A stretch of DNA of 36,463 nt from Aldersonia kunmingensis (GTDB lineage Bacteria; Actinomycetota; Actinomycetes; Mycobacteriales; Mycobacteriaceae): the NCBI RefSeq assembly GCF_001646865.1, contig NZ_LRRB01000024.1, forward strand, positions 1-36,463, written 5' to 3'. The notes under the pieces are model-generated. The model ran no database searches. It saw only the letters and a program-made list of their open reading frames with translations, and was not told where the DNA came from. A program made the translations under genes and the position numbers. Each line of letters starts with the position of its first letter. Position 1 is the stretch's first letter. Below, piece by piece: positions 34,401 to 36,463 of the stretch.

Positions 34401-34737
34401 ACCACGGCTCGTTCAGTGAGGCATCGATGACCTCGAGCAGCGCCCATACCGTCCGCGCCGGGGACCACGGGTCGTCGTCCGGTTCGAGTCCCTGAATGGC
34501 CGCCACCGCGGTATCGACAAGCCGTGCGGGCGTCGGGAAGTCGATATTCGCGGAAATGCCATCGCCGTGCGTCGCACCCAGCCGGACAGACAGCTGCTGG
34601 TTGAGCCAGCGCTCGACTCCCTTTGCCGGAACAGCGATCACCTCGCGGGCGAACGGATCCTCGAGCGGCGAAGCAAGCACCGTCGCGAGCTCACCCGCCA
34701 GCGTGTCCGTCCGCTGCGCGCGATGCAGCTTGAACAA
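31404..34737 (-). pseudogene. recC: Exodeoxyribonuclease V gamma subunit, frameshifted
   Basis: RecC recognises regulatory sites and holds the split DNA ends in RecBCD. The first part begins at a TTG (34737) with GGGGAGG eight bases upstream: FKLHRAQRTDTLAGEL, then PAKGVERWLNQQLS and WQAILWRQVRVRINAPSPAERLDDTRR. The remainder, from RLSDDPALLDLPQRLSVFGATRL to the stop at 31404, is in the next frame. Removing one base from the GGG at 34115-34117 joins them into one frame of 1110 codons plus stop, a normal RecC length. As written the gene is broken. A one-base sequence error is the simplest cause, since recB and recD downstream are intact and coupled. Confidence 0.9.
33733..33768 (-). repeat. 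12-bp tandem repeat, three copies, within recC
   Basis: GCGGCATCGGCC is followed by two exact GCGATATCGGCC units. On the coding strand it encodes ADIAADIAADAA, a short Ala/Asp linker helix. The unit length keeps the frame, so copy-number change would be tolerated. Confidence 0.7.
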
Positions 34738-34789
34738 CGCCGCGACCTCCCCGTCGTTCCTCGCGCCGCGAGCCGCGGCGACCGGTTCG

Positions 34790-34795
34790 ATCCTA
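34790..34795 (-). promoter_or_regulatory. recC: Candidate -10 element of the recCBD operon
   Basis: TAGGAT (34795-34790, leftward) fits TANNNT and would give a leader of about 45 bases carrying the GGGGAGG site before the TTG start. No convincing -35 is seen at 17-18 bp. Confidence 0.35.
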
Positions 34796-34843
34796 GGTGA
34801 GGCGTCCGACAACCGGATCTGTTGCGCAACGGTGCGACGGAGG

Positions 34844-34857
34844 GGTACACGCGTACC
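34844..34857. promoter_or_regulatory. Palindrome in the recC-esterase intergenic region
   Basis: GGTACACGCGTACC has exact GGTAC/GTACC arms around a 4-base centre. It lies between the recC start and the esterase start, where both promoters must be, so it may be a regulator site. There is no other support. Confidence 0.3.
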
Positions 34858-34964
34858 AAAAATGTGAAGTGTGTGGCTTCCAAAAGCGCGCGCCATGTCT
34901 CGAACTGCACGACAATCGGACAATCCAGACCCGCACATCTCCACCGCTACCAAAGGAGACCTTC

Positions 34965-35756
34965 ATGCGCTATCGGATATTGGCAACGCTCGCCGCGGTG
35001 GTGGCGTTGTTCGCGGGACTGTTCGCAGCCCCAGCGTCCGCCCAGACCTTGCCGACCGTGGTCCTCGTGCACGGCGCCTTCGCCGATGCAACGAGCTGGG
35101 ACGGCGTCGCCGCCGATCTGCGCGGACGCGGTTACACCGTCGTCACCCCGGACAACCCGCTGCGCGGCCCTGCCTACGATTCGGCAGCGATTCGGAAGGC
35201 CCTCGACGGCATCTCCGGTCCGGTCGTGCTCGTCGGCCACAGCTATGGCGGCATGGTGATCTCCCAGATCAAGGACCCGAAGGTGAAGTCGCTGGTGTAC
35301 GTCGCGGCGTTCGGCCCGGCCCAGTACGAGCCGGTGATGCTGGAACTCGATCCGATTCGGTTCCCGGGCAGCCGTCTGCTCCCGCCCGCGCTGGAGGTCA
35401 AGGTCGTGGACGACCCAACGGGGCCGGGCGGCAAGAACCTCGACGGCTATGTCGCGCCACGTTATTTCCACGAGGTGTTCGCGCAGGACGTCAGCGACGC
35501 GACCGCTGCGACGATGCTCGCCCATCAGAAGTCGGCGGCGCTGGTTGCAAACCTCGAGCCGAGCGGCCCGCCCTCGTGGGCGTCAAGCCGCAATTGGTAC
35601 GTCGTCGCAGGTCAGGACCGCGTAATCCCTCCTGCGTCGCAGCGGTTCATGGCGCAGCGGATGAAGGCGACAGTCACCGAGGTGAACGCCTCGCACGCTG
35701 TCCTGGTGTCCCAGCCGGTCGCGGTGGCGAACGTCATCGTCGCGGCCGGGAAGTAG
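34965..35756 (+). CDS. Secreted alpha/beta hydrolase (EstC-like esterase)
   Basis: This 263-residue exported hydrolase starts with a Sec signal peptide (MRYR, a hydrophobic core, then APASA cut before Gln27). The mature enzyme has VVLVHGAF for the oxyanion hole, the nucleophile Ser93 in GHSYGG, an acidic AGQDRVIP turn, and a catalytic His in NASHAVLVSQP near the C-terminus. The triad is complete. It belongs to the small pyrethroid- or salicylate-esterase-like group; the substrate is unknown. AAAGGAGA precedes the ATG at 34965. The frame is open from 34797 but the signal peptide fixes the start. A terminator hairpin follows at 35877. Confidence 0.88.
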   Translation: MRYRILATLAAVVALFAGLFAAPASAQTLPTVVLVHGAFADATSWDGVAADLRGRGYTVVTPDNPLRGPAYDSAAIRKALDGISGPVVLVGHSYGGMVISQIKDPKVKSLVYVAAFGPAQYEPVMLELDPIRFPGSRLLPPALEVKVVDDPTGPGGKNLDGYVAPRYFHEVFAQDVSDATAATMLAHQKSAALVANLEPSGPPSWASSRNWYVVAGQDRVIPPASQRFMAQRMKATVTEVNASHAVLVSQPVAVANVIVAAGK

Positions 35757-35876
35757 CAGTCGGCAACTCGGCGAATGTGATGTAGGTAACGTCTTCGCGC
35801 TCGAAGTCGATGGTTGGGTGAACCCCGATTGCTCGCCGGCATCGCTGCGAGCGAAACAGACTTCATTGCGAGGGGT

Positions 35877-35906
35877 GGGCGCACGCGGGGATTCCCGCGG
35901 GCGCCC
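35877..35906 (+). terminator. Hairpin terminator downstream of the secreted esterase
   Basis: GGGCGC and GCGCCC, one mismatch, then CGCGGG and CCCGCG around a GATT loop, followed by ATTCTGCTTTT. The run of T makes it the most classical intrinsic terminator in the window. It lies 120 bases after the esterase stop. Confidence 0.6.
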
Positions 35907-35965
35907 ATTCTGCTTTTGGCACACATCCAGCAATCCCAACCCCAATTGGGTCCGTCGATTCGGGC

Positions 35966-36463
35966 GTGGCGACGTTCCGCACCTCGATAAGTTTCGCTGA
36001 CATCCTCGGATGTGAAACAGCTGGCGGACTGCCGCCGACTAACGAAGTATGCGGGGATGGCGCCGTTTCGCCTGAACAGAGTTCCCACCGCGGCGACGAA
36101 CCGATTCCGCGAGGAGCGCCAGCGAGTCGAACGACCGACCAGTCGAATCCTGGGCGACCGGGCCGTTGGCGGCGGTCGAATCGGGCGCTTGGGCTTATCG
36201 CCAGCACTTTCGTGGTCGCCCTAGCGCTCACCGTTGTGGTGATGATTGGTGGCCGTAGCGATGTCGCCGCTATCTCACCGGTCACGCCGACGGTCTTCTA
36301 CACCTCCGGCGCCTCCGGAACGCTGTCGAGCCTCCTTCCGGGTGCCGTAGGCCCGGGCACCATCACATCCGGCCTGAGCGACCCATTGGGTATCGCGGTC
36401 TCAGGGGACACGCTCTACTACACAGTGGACAGCTACCTCGGTCAGGGTGGTGCCGTCCTCGCC
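35966..36463 (+). CDS. Membrane-anchored protein with a possible beta-propeller domain, partial
   Basis: A frame with no stop runs from 35822 to the window edge, and the GTG at 35966 is its first possible start. It encodes a polar segment rich in Pro, Arg and Ser, then a positively charged RWRRSNRALG leading into a membrane segment (LIASTFVVALALTVVVMIGG). The next part (FYTSGASGTL, then GLSDPLGIAVSGDTLYYTVD) resembles the first blades of NHL-like beta-propellers. The orientation would be inside-to-outside. No ribosome site or -10 supports the start. An inverted repeat (GTTTC, ACATCC, GGATGT, GAAAC) at 35991-36018 lies inside the proposed coding region, so the true start may be later or the frame may be disturbed. 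The region 35757-35965 holds only the terminator. Confidence 0.45.
   Translation, partial: MATFRTSISFADILGCETAGGLPPTNEVCGDGAVSPEQSSHRGDEPIPRGAPASRTTDQSNPGRPGRWRRSNRALGLIASTFVVALALTVVVMIGGRSDVAAISPVTPTVFYTSGASGTLSSLLPGAVGPGTITSGLSDPLGIAVSGDTLYYTVDSYLGQGGAVLA

Noticed and set aside
1-36463. tRNA, rRNA, insertion sequences or prophage genes
   Set aside because: No transposase, integrase or structural-RNA pattern was recognised; the P450/TetR duplication has no flanking mobile-element features.

Overview
The window is GC-rich chromosomal DNA from an actinomycete of the Mycobacteriales (mycobacterial/nocardial type). The grounds are the recC-recB-recD operon, CYP136-type P450s, an NDMA-dependent alcohol dehydrogenase, a MymA-like monooxygenase operon, a lipoprotein L,D-transpeptidase, frequent GTG/TTG starts and many apparently leaderless promoters. 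The genus cannot be fixed from sequence alone. No rRNA, tRNA, CRISPR array, insertion sequence or phage gene was seen.

Layout. 1-2.6 kb: the start of an FAD monooxygenase (-), a split-barrel/DUF2470 protein and an amidase. 2.6-6.9 kb: a degenerate alpha/beta hydrolase, two overlapping acyl-CoA dehydrogenase genes and their divergent QsdR-type TetR regulator. 6.8-10 kb: an EthD-like protein, a PPOX-type protein, a secreted DUF218 protein and a PrmC-like methyltransferase. 10-14 kb: the alcohol dehydrogenase, a frameshifted YihY/BrkB membrane protein, and a TetR divergent from a double split-barrel protein. 14-18.6 kb: two tandem copies of a divergent CYP136/TetR pair. 18.7-24.2 kb: a helical-repeat protein, then an operon of esterase, SDR, ferritin-like diiron protein and Baeyer-Villiger-type monooxygenase, with its divergent TetR. 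24.2-26.2 kb: an L,D-transpeptidase and an enoyl-CoA hydratase/isomerase. 26.2-34.7 kb: recC-recB-recD, with recC frameshifted. 35-36.5 kb: a secreted esterase and an edge ORF resembling a membrane-anchored beta-propeller.

How the genes may work together. The esterase, SDR and monooxygenase form a plausible alcohol-to-ketone-to-ester-to-acid module, with an extra diiron protein translationally coupled to the monooxygenase. The adjacent P450 pairs could oxidise the substrate first, and the FadE pair could beta-oxidise acyl products. These links are inferences. Each catabolic block has its own divergent TetR regulator, and palindromes overlap the promoters in several of these gaps. Two genes, recC and the YihY-like gene, each carry one extra base that breaks the reading frame, so either the assembly has indel errors or both genes are damaged.
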